From: Gremmenia infestans
Lineage: Eukaryota > Ascomycota > Leotiomycetes > Helotiales > Hamatocanthoscyphaceae
DNA length: 64,000 nt
Direction of reading: 5' to 3'
Assembly (NCBI GenBank): GCA_032629725.1
Contig: JAFEVB010000002.1
Location: 310,001 to 374,000 of the forward strand
Shown here in pieces: positions 46,492-58,119 of the stretch (positions are counted from its first letter, which is position 1; each line of letters starts with the position of its first letter). The position numbers were made by a program, and so were the translations under genes. The notes below the pieces were generated by a model. It saw only the letters and a program-made list of their open reading frames with translations. It was not told the origin of the DNA and did no database searches.

Positions 46492-49207
46492 ATGTTGCCA
46501 AACTCGCTGGCTGGGTAAGTGAACTTCCTTGTGGCGCAACTTCCTGTCTGCTTTCTTTCGAGAGTCACCGGCCGTCAAAAGATAGTTTAAGATCGATTTA
46601 GCCTCAGAACAATAGACATCTCTAAAAACCTAACGTATGTGGTTATGCTAATTCCAAGCTTTTGAATTCAGTACCTTCGAGCGGTATAAAGACGACACCT
46701 CAACCTTTTTGAGATGGCTTTTAGAAAACGCACCCAAGTCTAAAGCAACTAAAGACGAGGATTGCTCTACCCCTGCCGCTACCTCCTCCTCCGCTCCTTC
46801 CAAAACTGCCCGATTGAAAGGGAAAGCCCGAGTGGATGCGAAGAAAGCAGCATCAGCACCGCCTACGAATTCTTACTATTCGCAAGAACATTGCATTGTA
46901 AGCCTCAAAGAGCTGATGCCGCTTGCAACCTCAATCGTGAATTGCGATAAACCGTTCATCACAGTACCAAGCCACGTTTTCCGGGCCGGTCTCAGAGCAG
47001 TATCGGCACGGGAAAGATGCACATCTCACTTCAAGAGGATGACCAGGGATAAGGAGACCGAGGATTCGAATCAGAGACACTCCTACTTTTCTTCGTTGAT
47101 GGAAGACGTCCTCCGCGTACTTGAACCTCGATTCTTAGCCACTCGACAATGTCAAACGGATTGTACGGAACCAGGTTCACCAGAGAAAATGTATTCTTTC
47201 GAGACAATGGAAAATAGATTTGCGGCTCTTCAGGTTGAAGAAACCGAAGAGCTTGGGGATTCCTCTGCAGTTTCACCAGAACGTGCAGCGCGAGTGTATG
47301 AAATGGAAATGCCCCATGATAAGAAGGTTCTTGAAGAGGAGAAGGTGTTTAGCATATTCTGTTTGCTTGAGGACTTCTGGCAGCTGCGGGATTATGTCTC
47401 TACGCTTTGGTCAGACTACAGGGATAAAAAGATTGATTTAATCACAGCCTCGGTCACTACAAACGCTGCTTTCGAGTGAGTTTGGTGTGGATCTTCCAAA
47501 GCTCTATAAACAAAGCTAACTCTTGCCTTTCCTGTCTAGGCTAGCCATCCGCAGCCAAGACAAGGTATTTGCTGCATACTCCGAACTGATCGACACCAAA
47601 GAAATTCTAACGGCGCTTCAATCCTACACCTCTTCCGATGAAAGCACTTCGGCGACTAGCCCAAGAGATGGTGTCAGCCTTGAAGACTGGGCATTTGGTG
47701 CCGAATATGACATTCTAAACAGCTTCTGCCATAGTGAAGTGCCGGATGACATTCCTCATAAGAGAGACTATGGTGTCGTTCACACCCCCAATACCGATAG
47801 ATCGAAGATGTCTTACGAGCACCAACGATTGGGATCTAAGCTTACTCCACGACATACTACCAGAGTTTGGGTATATAGCAATATTCTGGCAGGCCATCTT
47901 ATATGCGCAAGATGAACTAACCCGCGGAATATGTCAAATGATCGCAAAAGGGACCATACCGATCTGGCCTCCTATGGCTACGAGATGTTATCTGGATATC
48001 CGTCTCCTCTTCCAAGACTCAGTTACTGGTGCCTTTATTCAAGCCCGGGAGCTTTATTACCATGCCGAAACTACAATTTACAGGTACTTGGAATTTTCCA
48101 AAAGTCTGAAGCCTGAGAAAGTGTATTGGGAAAGGACGACAGGTAGGATCTTATCCTATGCGATGGGTTTCCACTACGACTTGATATTTGGTGATCTTGG
48201 TTTTAGGACCAAGAAATCATGGAATGAAAATCTCGGACTACCCCCACCAGCAGAGAGGGAACGCAACTATTTGTACAATCGACACCCAATTATCTGTGGT
48301 CTTGTAGCATACCGTGTAACTCTAGAGACCCGGCGCCTTGGTTTATCATTGAACATTGGCTGGGGAACCATCACCTTTCCTGCACACCTCTATAACGCTT
48401 TAAGGAAGAAGACCGACCCCATTAGCGTCTGGCCTTTAATAGAAGAGGTTATTGGCATGCACGGAGAAGAAAATATATTCTTCGGGGAACGACCTAACAC
48501 AATATCAGACAGCTATAAACGCGCCGAGTTAGCTATTGGAGGTTCCTTGTCAAACCTCGCTAAGAATCGACGAAATATCAGTAAAGTAAATACTAAGGGT
48601 GTTCGACGAAATTTGACAGATACATATACCTTAGGGGCCGTCTTTAACAAACACTTTACAGGAGATGGTAACCTCTTTGAGGCCAAGAATTCGGAAACCT
48701 TTCAGAAAGAAATCGAACACATTTTCGATCCAGAATGGACCGTTGCCCGTCATATATCAGGTTGAGAAGTTTCTCAATAGCCAAGCCAAGGAAGCAGACC
48801 TTGCCGCCAATCCAACAAACAACTTACTACGCCGTGAATGGCAAATTACTAAGTGCCTCACTTCATTGCAGCTACTTCAAGCATTGCGAGAATCGATGTT
48901 GGCCGAAATGCCGAAGCTACATTTCAACTACTACCTTATGTACAAGCAGAGTATTGAAATGATGCAGGCTTTAGTAGACGAAATGGATTCCGACTTTGTG
49001 GAGATGTGGGGTCTAGGGTATTTAGAGCATGATGGTCGTCTGTTGACATTTCCTATTGGATCATTTGTACTGCATTCCACGTTAGCGAGGCCGCGTCTCT
49101 TAGGGGCGCGGGGGTTTCGAGTGGCGGAAGTAAGATGCTTAAGCGAAGTCTACCGGCTGGAACTGGCTTGTTCGAGAAGGCGGGAAGAGTTATTGATAAG
49201 TTTTTGA
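46492..49207 (+). pseudogene. DUF6604-domain gene with two frameshifts
   Basis: Exon 1 (46492-46514, MLPNSLAG) splices over a 157-bp intron to 46672 (TFERYKDDTSTFLRWLLENA), then 47475 to 47540 (ELAIRSQDKVFAAYSELI). This order and wording match the N-terminal DUF6604 domain of fungal proteins (short start, YKxDT, FLxWL, late SLEDWAFGAEYD). After about 47810-47830 the conserved reading moves by one frame to NDWDLSLLHDILPEFGYIAIFW...AQDELTRG and stays open to 48763. Near 48750-48765 it moves again, to QVEKFLNSQAKEADL, and ends at TGA 49207. No GT-AG intron explains either jump. So the locus has two single-base indels, or the sequence has two errors. Function of DUF6604 is unknown. Confidence 0.75.
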
Positions 49208-50208
49208 AGGAACTGGAACAGAATGCTTGAGTTTTCTGTCGGATCATATTGGATATCTAGGATGGTGGTGCTTTGGCTACAATCAAGTAGTAATGGAATA
49301 TGTATGAAAGAGACAAGAAAGTATCTTTGAAGCTGGATTTTCGGAGGAGCTCTTTGTTATGCCTAGCTACTTTATAGACTGAGCTGGTTGGTTAACCAAA
49401 TTTTATTAATGCTCATAGCCTAGGGCGAAATGTTATGTGGGTGTCTAGTGCAATAGAGCGGGCTAAGCAGGCATTTGGATCTATGATACGTTTTCCCTTT
49501 GTGTTTCACTATAAGTTTTATAGAGAATTAATTGCAAATGTTTACGATGAGATCTAAACCGGCAAGTGCTATTCTGGAGTTCGAATGACCGTAAGCCTAG
49601 TTTTTTCTAATTAACACCTAGCTTAGGCCCCAATTACAAGTATTTTAGTATTTGCTTCTGCTAGTCTTGATTCTATGTGCTACTTGGAAATGTTAGGAGA
49701 CTTAAGCTCTTTCTAGTCTAGAGATAACATGTACTATATCATGTTTCGGGCAATTGGTGTTGAGAGTTTTTCTGATTTTAGTCGTCTAGCTTTTCTCATC
49801 CCAATGATCCTTATAAAGCAACGAGTAAATCTTTATCGGGTATTTATTCTTCAGCACCGAGTTATTAGGAGCATACTTTAGGGAACTTTTACTACGTGTC
49901 CATGGTCAAGGGAGTGTTTATTTGGTAAATTAGGTTTGTATCTCAAAACAATGCTATTGTTCACCAGCTCTATTCAAACAACGCATACTTATCCATCCAG
50001 CTGCACTATAACAATGTCTTTATTGTTCCTTTATTGGAAAATGATAAGGTTAAAACAATCTTTTTATCCAATTCTTTATCTGTTATATAGATATTTATAA
50101 GTACATACTCGAGTATAACTAATACAACCACGCACAACCACACACAACCACACACAACTACACATAACTACCAACTCCTTAGAGTTGTCTACGCAAAATT
50201 TCATTACC
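49208..50208. other. AT-rich intergenic region
   Basis: About 1 kb, clearly AT-richer than the flanking genes, without an ORF of note. An imperfect ten-base repeat (CACAACCACA type) lies at 50124-50170, just ahead of the next start codon. Confidence 0.55.
50124..50170. repeat. Imperfect ACAACCACAC tandem repeat
   Basis: About four to five degenerate copies of a ten-base unit, in the 5' flank of the SRR1-like gene. Confidence 0.8.
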
Positions 50209-50901
50209 ATGGCAACAGAACAGCAAATTAGTTCCTTTCAACATTTCTGGTTGACATCTAAGTATAAGCAAGAGCTATCAGACATCCTAGCCCGTATCAT
50301 CTCGGACCGAAAAGAAAGTCCAATCTCAAACGTGGTTTGCTTGGCAATTGGCGGCCAACATGACAACCCTACCCATCCTTCGGATGTCCAGCAGTTCGTG
50401 GTACTTCTACAGATTCTCACCGAGCTTAGTGCTGCCAATCCAAGTTTATTAAACAACGTCGTAGCCCAGGATCCAGATATGACTTTTGAATGGCGCGCCG
50501 CGTTCGAAAACCGCGGAATCAAAGTTGTGGAAGATCCAGATGCCTTCAAGCTGATCGGCCCAAATACGCTACTCGTAGCCCCTTTCATGTTAGAGGACAT
50601 CTTGGCTGAGAGAATGAAGGATCATGCTGGAGAGGTTGGCATGTACTTCGGGAATGGAAAATGGCTTAGCAGAATGTCTCACAGATACCTTGCACACCCA
50701 GATGAGGCGTGGTGGGCACCTGATGTCGATAGAGCTGTACTATGCTCTATGTTCGACGAGAAAGTTTGCAAACATGAAGATTTGCCGTGCCATAAACCCA
50801 ATAGTAGAACACATATGAGCGATTCAAAGATGAAGGGATTGCTGTTATTGGATATCTGGTGGAGGCCAACGAGTCAAGACTTTGGTTCTAGAGGTTCCTA
50901 G
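50209..50901 (+). CDS. SRR1-like domain protein
   Basis: A single exon of 230 residues begins at ATG 50209 in a strong context (ACCATGG). The SRR1-like pattern is visible: SPISNVVCLAIGGQ (first strand and loop), a long helix (SDVQQFVVLLQILTEL), VVAQDPDMTFEWRAAFENRGIKVVEDPDAF and NTLLVAPFMLEDILAERM. The fold is nucleotide-binding-like; SRR1 is named for a circadian/heme-linked gene, and the fungal family has no agreed role. It stands about 370 bp upstream of, and on the same strand as, the Thg1-like gene. Confidence 0.75.
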   Translation: MATEQQISSFQHFWLTSKYKQELSDILARIISDRKESPISNVVCLAIGGQHDNPTHPSDVQQFVVLLQILTELSAANPSLLNNVVAQDPDMTFEWRAAFENRGIKVVEDPDAFKLIGPNTLLVAPFMLEDILAERMKDHAGEVGMYFGNGKWLSRMSHRYLAHPDEAWWAPDVDRAVLCSMFDEKVCKHEDLPCHKPNSRTHMSDSKMKGLLLLDIWWRPTSQDFGSRGS

Positions 50902-51267
50902 CATTATTGAGTTTCTAGGAATTGAACTTTCGTCCAAGATAATAATACTGCCCTTTAAATATAACTAAAATTGATATTGTTCGCTAGGAGCAACAAATTT
51001 TCCTTCTGCCTACTTTTCCATTTTTACCCATATGCATGATTTTCGATAAGTGTGCTCGTAATTTCTCACTTAATAGTCCCCTTAGTCTGATCTTCAGCCC
51101 TTCAGCCCATCTTCAGCCCTTCAGCCCCCTGAGTCATAGGTATGTAGATACCAAATTGCCACCATTCTTTAGCCTTAGGCCTCTATATCCAGCAGATGAC
51201 TCATCCAAGTTCACTCATATACCTCCTCTTGTATGCCTCATTTTGCTTTCCATTAATACTGTTCAAA
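50902..51267. promoter_or_regulatory. Upstream region of the Thg1-like gene
   Basis: 366 bp with a short direct repeat CTTCAGCCC (three copies at about 51092-51125). No operator is recognised. Confidence 0.45.
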
Positions 51268-52074
51268 ATGGAAAACCTTAGCACAACTGCACACCAATCA
51301 CTCGGTGACCGCATGAAGTCATATGAGGAATTATACGAGTTCAAACTTGCCCCCGCGACTCCAACAGTGCTTCGACTCGACGGCCACGGCTTCTCGAAGT
51401 TCACTTTTAACTTCGCAAGGCCCTTTGACCACCGCATTCACGAGGCAATGTCAGCTACCTGCTCTGATCTTCTGAATCATTTTCCAGCGGCAACTCTTGC
51501 ATACACGCAATCCGACGAGATAACTTTGGTGTTCCCCACTGGTGTCCAGAGCTTCAACGACCGCGTACAGAAACTATGCAGTCTTGCAGCGTCTTTCACC
51601 AGTATGAGGTTCAATCTCCACCTTGCTTCTGCGATGCGAGCTTCCCCGGTCCCAGCCATTTTAAGAACCGAGGTTCTAGGCACTGCTCACTTTGATGCGC
51701 GGTTATTTACCGTTCCAACTAGCGAAGAGGCACTGAACTGTGTTTTGTGGCGATGTCGTGGAGATGCTATACGGAATAGTGTCAATGTGTTTGCTCGTAC
51801 GCTTTTCACAACTAGTGAACTCCATGGCATGAATACGAAAGACGTGCTTCGTAGGATGGAAACGGAGAAAATGGTTGTATTTAGGGATGCTGTACCGAGG
51901 TGGGCGGTAGAAGGAACGATGGTGAAGAAAGAGCAGTACGAGTTTGAGGGGAAGAATCTGAAGACTGGAGAGTTGGAGAAAACTATGCGGACTAGGACTA
52001 GGGCTGTGGATAGAGGCGTGACGGAATTTTCTGAAGAGAACCTGAAGCTCGTGACAGAGAGATATTGGACTTGA
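51268..52074 (+). CDS. Thg1-like protein (TLP), bacterial-type 3'-5' polymerase
   Basis: A single exon of 268 residues. Metal-binding motifs of the Thg1 palm are present: RLDGHGF at 36-42 (D38) and YTQSDE at 79-84 (D83, E84). The start (SLGDRMKSYEELYEF) and the later block DAIRNSVNVFARTLFTTSELHGMNTKDVL follow bacterial/archaeal TLPs, which have DAxRN...LHGK, rather than the HINNLYN motif of eukaryotic Thg1. Thg1 proper adds G-1 to tRNA-His, while TLPs repair 5'-truncated tRNAs in a template-dependent 3'-5' manner. The normal fungal THG1 has introns and the HINNLYN motif, so this is a second, different enzyme. Intronless structure and bacterial-type sequence suggest horizontal acquisition (inference). 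Start ATG 51268 is the first in frame. Confidence 0.85.
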   Translation: MENLSTTAHQSLGDRMKSYEELYEFKLAPATPTVLRLDGHGFSKFTFNFARPFDHRIHEAMSATCSDLLNHFPAATLAYTQSDEITLVFPTGVQSFNDRVQKLCSLAASFTSMRFNLHLASAMRASPVPAILRTEVLGTAHFDARLFTVPTSEEALNCVLWRCRGDAIRNSVNVFARTLFTTSELHGMNTKDVLRRMETEKMVVFRDAVPRWAVEGTMVKKEQYEFEGKNLKTGELEKTMRTRTRAVDRGVTEFSEENLKLVTERYWT

Positions 52075-52174
52075 TTAAATATCTCGATCACTTTTTGACT
52101 CGTGTTTTTACTTAGGGTTTCCCTGTGTGTATCTACATACAATTTGTTGTTCAATGTAAGAGAGCTCTGCCTCA

Positions 52175-52965
52175 TTATAACTTGGATTTACTCTCTGCAT
52201 GAGTATGATGTACTTCAATCGCTTGTACTTGAAACTTCTGACCACCGGCATATATAACATCTCCTAGCTTCCAACTTCTTTCATTTTCAAATAACCGCTG
52301 ATTTGCTCCTATGGAAGGTAAGGTCTCAAACGGACCCACCTTGTATTTCACCGACCAACTCTTTGTATCTCTATCGATTTCCTCCCTCATTGCAGTGAAA
52401 CCTCCGACCTCTCGTTCACCTAGCGCGATGTAGTAACCTCCAATCTTCCCTACGAATGTCTTCTTATCGGAACTCTGAAGAATCCAAGACGTTGTTCCGG
52501 AAGCTGGCGCGGCATACTCCCGCCAAACCTCTTCGTACGGGGAAACCTTGCCATCCAGATGTGGAGCTGGCATTGTGCCTACTTCAAGATCATCTCCGTT
52601 TGGAAGCGTGCTGAAATCTCCTTGGTCAATACCGTAGAAGCCACGGGAGTCGATATGATGCGAGAATCGAATCGTTCCTAACATAAATGTCAGACAGAAT
52701 TTCAGATGCTTCATAATCACGTGGGCTTAGATCATAGGTCGTAATCTATTCATTGATCTGAAGCAAAGAATTCCCTAAACTCACCAGGGTTTTCGGGAAC
52801 GGTCAGTCTTTCCCCTGCCATCGCCCAATCGATACTGAGATCTGACTTCGTGATCCGTAAATCAACATACCAGCCTCCGACCCCCAGAACCAGGGTGTCA
52901 GTAGGCTCCGACGGGGCAGCCGGGGGCCAAGCTATACTGATCCGTGTTGATGCGCGTGCAGACAT
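52175..52965 (-). CDS. HRI1-family protein
   Basis: Two exons (52965-52785, 52677-52175; 107-bp GT-AG intron) give 227 residues. The blocks SISIAWPPAAPSEPTDTLVLG, GGWYVDLRI, DWAMAGERL, HHIDSRG, LEVGTM and PYEEVWREY fit the fungal Protein HRI1 family, a two-barrel protein. Yeast Hri1 was found with Sec72 and Hrr25, and its role is unknown. The start at 52965 opens the conserved barrel. It is convergent with the Thg1-like gene, with 100 bp between stops. Confidence 0.78.
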
Positions 52966-53119
52966 GGTTGGTGTTTGTTTTCTTAGTGACAATCTGAAAT
53001 CTGGTCGAGCTTTATCTTTATATGTACGTCTAGCTTGGCCACGTGCATGTTGCTCGTAAAGGCTTAGCTTAGATTTAGCGTCTCCTCCACATACTGTTTT
53101 CGGAGTAGCTTGGTTTGAA

Positions 53120-54776
53120 TCAATACGGGATAAAATCCAGCATATCTTCGTTATCTAGCGCAGGTCAGTAAAGGTTTACGCAAAACAATTAATGGGGGTT
53201 GTTAATACCTTCAATTTCATTGATTTCACTTTTTGACCATCGGCCTTCGAGAATGTCAATCGCACGGCGAATATTACGTATTCTTAGTTCAGCGTATAGA
53301 GACAAAAGTAAGCCTCTCACTAGCACTCTGTCGATACCAATTGCTTCGCAACTAATAAAACCATCTGTTACTACGACGGATACTTTTTCTTCGAGAGCGT
53401 GTTCAAGGAAATACAAACATTAAGAGCCAACGGAACTTACCCAGCTGTAAATAAAGGAGTTGTCAAAAGAACCCATGGAGACAATTTCTCGATGGGTAAA
53501 ATTTTAGAGACAGCCTGCAGGATTGCTTTGGTACACTTCTGGACTTCTGCTGAAGCCGAAGGTAACCTGCGAACTCTCCTGTAGATATGTATCAATGCCA
53601 CATATTGGTATGCTTCATTGCACGCCTCAAACTGCCTAATCTCTCGGATACTCAATTTGACATGAGCTGGCAGCGTCAATCCACTCTGCAAGTCACGATA
53701 AATCATCGCATAGACAGACCATTCAAGCCAATCTGCCTCACTTGCAAGATCAGTTTCCGAAATCGAGGACCAGCTGTCTTTTCTATCACTCTCTAGTCGT
53801 CGTCTCTCCCACGATGCAGCGCCGATCTCCTTGAATGCCATATCAAGATCCGAAGAGTAACCTGTGTAAATATCAAGTACATAGCTCTTGACGTTGCTAA
53901 TAAGTGCTCGAGGTCCAAGTTCCACTTGGCCAGTGGAAAGCCCATGATCAGTTATAGCTGCCAGAGCCTCCACGGAAGAGTACCATCTGGCTGTGAGCCA
54001 ATGTATAGACTCGGGAACCAAGCCACTAGTTGCCTCTTTAAGAGACTCAATAAGAGCCTTGGCGCCTTCAGCATGGATTCTCCATGACTTATCAGCTTTA
54101 CCCGAATATATTTCGCAGACACAAAGATTTCGAATGGTGTCAAGTGAAGCGTGTGATGTGTGAGCATTATTACTCCCAAGTTCTTGTCGAAGATGTCGGA
54201 GACTTGCGGAAATAAGTTTCGTCACCTCTGCCTCAAGGAAATAGTGCTTTGGAGGATGTGTGAGGAGTGATATGCGGTGGAGAGAGGACAGAGCCATAGT
54301 GGCGTACATCAGAGAGGGAATCTGGAGGGACATTGGTAGAATGCGACCGCAAGATTGCTCTTGCACATGGGAATGACAATTGACCATTGAGGCCTGAGTA
54401 GCAAAATGATGGAGCAGCATTCTGGTATTTGGTGACAAAGGCGATACAAGGCCTAGAGCTGGGTTGGTTCCGGTCTCTAGATTATATGAAGGAGCTGTTG
54501 ATACAGAGACCGTTGATATGGAATTGGCAATAGTGGGGGATGAATCTGAGAACGTTCAGTATTATTCTACGAGAAATCTATTGCACGAATCCTACTGTTC
54601 CTTTTTCGGGTAAATTGAGCCCCATCGCGACGCGGTACGCGGCCTTCCCATTTCAGGATTATTGTATATTCACAAGTTTTGCCAGCATCTTGACAACGGG
54701 TACAGGTGGGTTTGGCTTCGTCGCATTTCTGACGACGCCGCTTACAACGTGTGCATCCATGATGTGATCGAGCCAT
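53120..54776 (-). CDS. Zn2Cys6 transcription factor
   Basis: Four exons (54776-54596, 54545-53441, 53351-53209, 53154-53120) give 487 residues. The N-terminal binuclear cluster is CTRCKRRRQKCDEAKPTCTRCQDAGKTC (Cys pattern C-x2-C-x6-C-x5-C-x2-C-x6-C). The C-terminal half has the DUF3468/fungal-specific pattern (MLLHHFATQAS, LMYATMALSSLH, AHTSHASLDTIRNLC, RIRNIRRAIDILE). The first intron must start at GTAGGA (54595), 50 nt, since the later GT gives a 25-nt gap. The last exon is only 35 nt. It is a nuclear activator or repressor; the MFS gene next to it is a candidate target. Confidence 0.85.
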
Positions 54777-55208
54777 TGAAATGTGGCACCATGACCTACA
54801 AAGAATTGATTATTTAGAACAAGGTGGGATGTGAAGGGCCTAAGGGGGGAGGAGCAACTGTCCCATTACTTCGTAGCGTGATGATGGGATCTGGAAAAAA
54901 TAATATGCGGAGCAGGTGCCGAAAAGATTGTGAAACAAGTGTGGGTCCGGTGGATGTGCTTTGAAGGATACTGTACTTCTAATTGGGCGGTGACCCCATA
55001 TAAACCAAGTACCCATTCGAGATCGGTCAGCCACTTATCAAGAAGTCGCAAATATACCGAGAGTGAAGATATAACAGATTTATTAATTTTAGCTAATCAA
55101 AAGGGAGCCCAAACAAATTCAGACATTTTCCCACCCTGTACGGTTAAATATATGCGTTGGGAAGCCTTGTTGGCGCCACACCTATGATAGCCAGATTTCA
55201 ATCGGCAC
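54777..55208. other. Intergenic region
   Basis: 432 bp between the regulator start and the MFS stop. No gene seen. Upstream sequence of the regulator. Confidence 0.5.
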
Positions 55209-57052
55209 CTAAAAGCCCTCAATATGCTTAATATACATTGGCTTACGCAGCCTAGGCCCAAACCTTTGCAAAATCATATAAGCAGGAATGACGCCAAAGG
55301 TACAAATAATACATTGAGCGGCGAAGGTCCAGGTATATCCTATGCAGTAGTTAGATGACGACCAGTTCGATATAAGCAAGGACGAACTTACCTGAAGCTT
55401 CAATCCAGTAGAAGATAAACCATGGATTGATGAACGCTGACAACTATAGCTACATATTAGCACATGATGATAATTGATCCAAGTTAGGCTTACATTAATG
55501 ATCACGGAGTAGAAAGTGATGACCTCGTTAGCATACTCAGGATAGTTATCCACAATATATGCCGACAGTATAGTGTTTCCCATTTGAAGTCCTAGTGCAT
55601 CTGACACCCACAAAGTAAGCATAAATATCGTGTCAAGTTTCGTGGTAACCTACAGAGAAAGAAGGCAACCTGTCCAGTCATCCAATGCCAATTGCGATCC
55701 ACAGACAAGCCCCAAAGGACCAATCCGATCGAAGACATGATAGCAGCTGGAAACCCTAGATAAAGCCTCATCTCTGGAACTCTTTTGCCGTTATTTTTTC
55801 GTGTTAATATCACCATAATCTTATCGCTAAGAGCTCCGGAGCATAAGACTTCAGCTGCTAGAAGGCCAACAAGAAGTCCGACTAGCTTAGCACCTTGGAT
55901 ATTTGGTGCATCAGTAGCATACGCATCAGGAACGAGACTCGTAACACTGGTAACCCTTCGAGAAATGTTAGCAGCGGCTGTATATAATAGATCTTGAAAC
56001 TTACCACCAGTATTGGAAGAAGCAATACGACATAACACTGATGACAATTGTAGGATAATTGAAAAGGCGAATAAATTGCACAGTGGTCATCCATGGCTTC
56101 GGGTGTGGAACACCGGGAACTTTTTTTACATTCTGTAAAAACACTTTAGCCTTGAAGATTTCTTATGTAGGTCGGAAACTTACCAGATAGCCAAGTTGTA
56201 GCGTCTTAGGAATATCAACTGGAAGTGACTGCAGCTGTCCACTTTCAGAAAGAATGACTGCTTCGCGTGGATATAGGGTCTCCGGTAGAAAGAAACACTG
56301 TGTGAGGAAGAGAACTGCAAAAAGTATTGTGACGTGATAAGCAACCCATTCGCCTGAAGTTGCCAGAAGTCCACCAACTATCTTGAGGTTAGGAAATGCT
56401 CAAGTATGAGTTGCTGAAAGATATTTGACTTACTGACACCTCCTACGACGGTTCCACAATTGGCAGCAATCGTCCAAATTCCAACTCGCTTCCCCCTTTC
56501 GTGTTGCCAAGATACATCATTGATGATAACCAGTCCGATATTAGCAGATGGTCCTGCTCCAACTCCTTGGAAGAATCTCGCCACCATATAACCTCCAAAA
56601 TTGATCGTCTTGATAGAAGTACACCCACTGGCAACGACAGCCAAAGCCGTGCTCACTATCAGTACCGGCCGCCTTCCATACGTGTCCGCCAATGCGCCTA
56701 CCAGAAGTGGCCCGGCAGCAAGACCGAGACATGGGATTGCAAATGTCCAGGATACCTGCGAGTAAGTGATGTTGAGCTGTTCCTCAAGGAAGGCGAATGA
56801 TGGAATCGGAGCAGTCGTGAAGTACGTCAACATAAAATAACTGTAGACTACAATACCAATACAAATGTATTTCCGGAAGGTACTCCAGTTCAACGGGTCC
56901 ATTTCATCGCTTGTAGGAATTGGAAAAAGAGGTTGGCCATCTGGATCAAGCCTGACGTTGGCGCAAAAACCATTTTCGACTGTCTCATCAGATTTCGATA
57001 CTGCCATCGCAATATCGCCGGCTTTGATTTCTGGAGCTTCTGGGAGACCCAT
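55209..57052 (-). CDS. MFS transporter (DHA-type drug/metabolite permease)
   Basis: Seven exons (57052-56434, 56377-56184, 56132-56005, 55955-55654, 55600-55494, 55443-55392, 55339-55209), all GT-AG, give 510 residues with about 12 transmembrane helices. The start is acidic and cytoplasmic (MGLPEAPEIKAG), followed by DPLNWSTFRKYICIGIV, GPLLVGALADTYGRRP (motif A, G-x3-D-x-Y-GRRP), GGYMVARFFQGVGAGP (motif B/C region), GGVIGGLLATSGEW, and YALGLQMGNTILSAYIVDNYPEYANE. The pattern is that of a polyspecific antiporter family next to biosynthetic or detoxification genes. It should move a small molecule across the plasma membrane in exchange for protons. Start chosen at the Met before the acidic tail; the next upstream codon is not ATG. 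Confidence 0.9.
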
Positions 57053-58119
57053 TGTGGATAGCTGAAATGCAATTATGAGGTAGGAAGGGGTCAAAATTGG
57101 CTATGGCACCTACCACATAAGTAAATATATTCTGAAAATGAAGATCTGACGCTCAACTTATAACAACCGTTATCAGACATTTCAGCATCTATTTGATGCT
57201 TCACTCGGGCCCATCACCGTCGATATCAGAGATAACAGTCGTATTGCAAAGCGCACGAGGTAAAGCGTGTTGGTATGGGGCTTGATACAGGGGTTACCTA
57301 CCCTCACATCTCCTCGACATACCCGATGTAGTTTACGGCAGTTGAAGCAAAGCAAAGGTGGGGAGGTAGCTCCACAACGCTAGCTTATCATGAATTACTT
57401 ATTACCGAAATCTTCACGTCTCGTAAATTGCCTGAAATGAATATTGCGCTTCTTTATTAGGAATTGTATAGCATAAGGTATATCGACTTACCGTTCTATC
57501 TAAATCAACTTCTATTACAATGCCGGTAAGGGTCCGGGAATAAAGACTAGACCTTGATAAGAGAAAATGCAAGTACGCTGCAATTGTGGTTTAGAATCAA
57601 TATAGAAATATGACTTACTAATCAATGGCTTTTTATATATATATAACAATTTTTTTCATAAGCTGCGCGTTAGAATATTGCCTGCGTGACGCGTTATTGT
57701 AACTGGTAAAACCACTAAAATTCGATCAATATTAGAAAAAGACAGGAAAGTCTTATATAATTAGACTGATTAATGCATCCTAAATATACTTTGTCTTCTT
57801 TGTTTAATCACATAATGCATAGTAATATTGTAAGCTGTATTGCTATGGAGTAGAAGTTCTGTGGTGGGGAAGTTCTTCCGAAATAGGATTAGTGGAAGCT
57901 GACTTAATCAGATCCCCAGAAAAATCTCCCGGCATTACTCTACAGAGTCCAGACTAGCTGTGGACGAATGATAAAATATCTCCTCCACTTACCGCTTTCG
58001 GCGAAGCGCTCTGACTGCGTTAACCATAAATTTCTTAGACGGTAGCAAGACTCTGGACTTTTCATTCATTAACTCAAGATACTTGGAGTATTTCGAAGCC
58101 GATCCTCAACTTAACTGCA
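57053..58119. promoter_or_regulatory. Divergent promoter region, MFS transporter and P450
   Basis: 1067 bp between the two starts, AT-rich, with a short TATATATATA run near 57640-57648. No gene is supportable. If the two genes are co-regulated, the control sites should be here. Confidence 0.5.
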
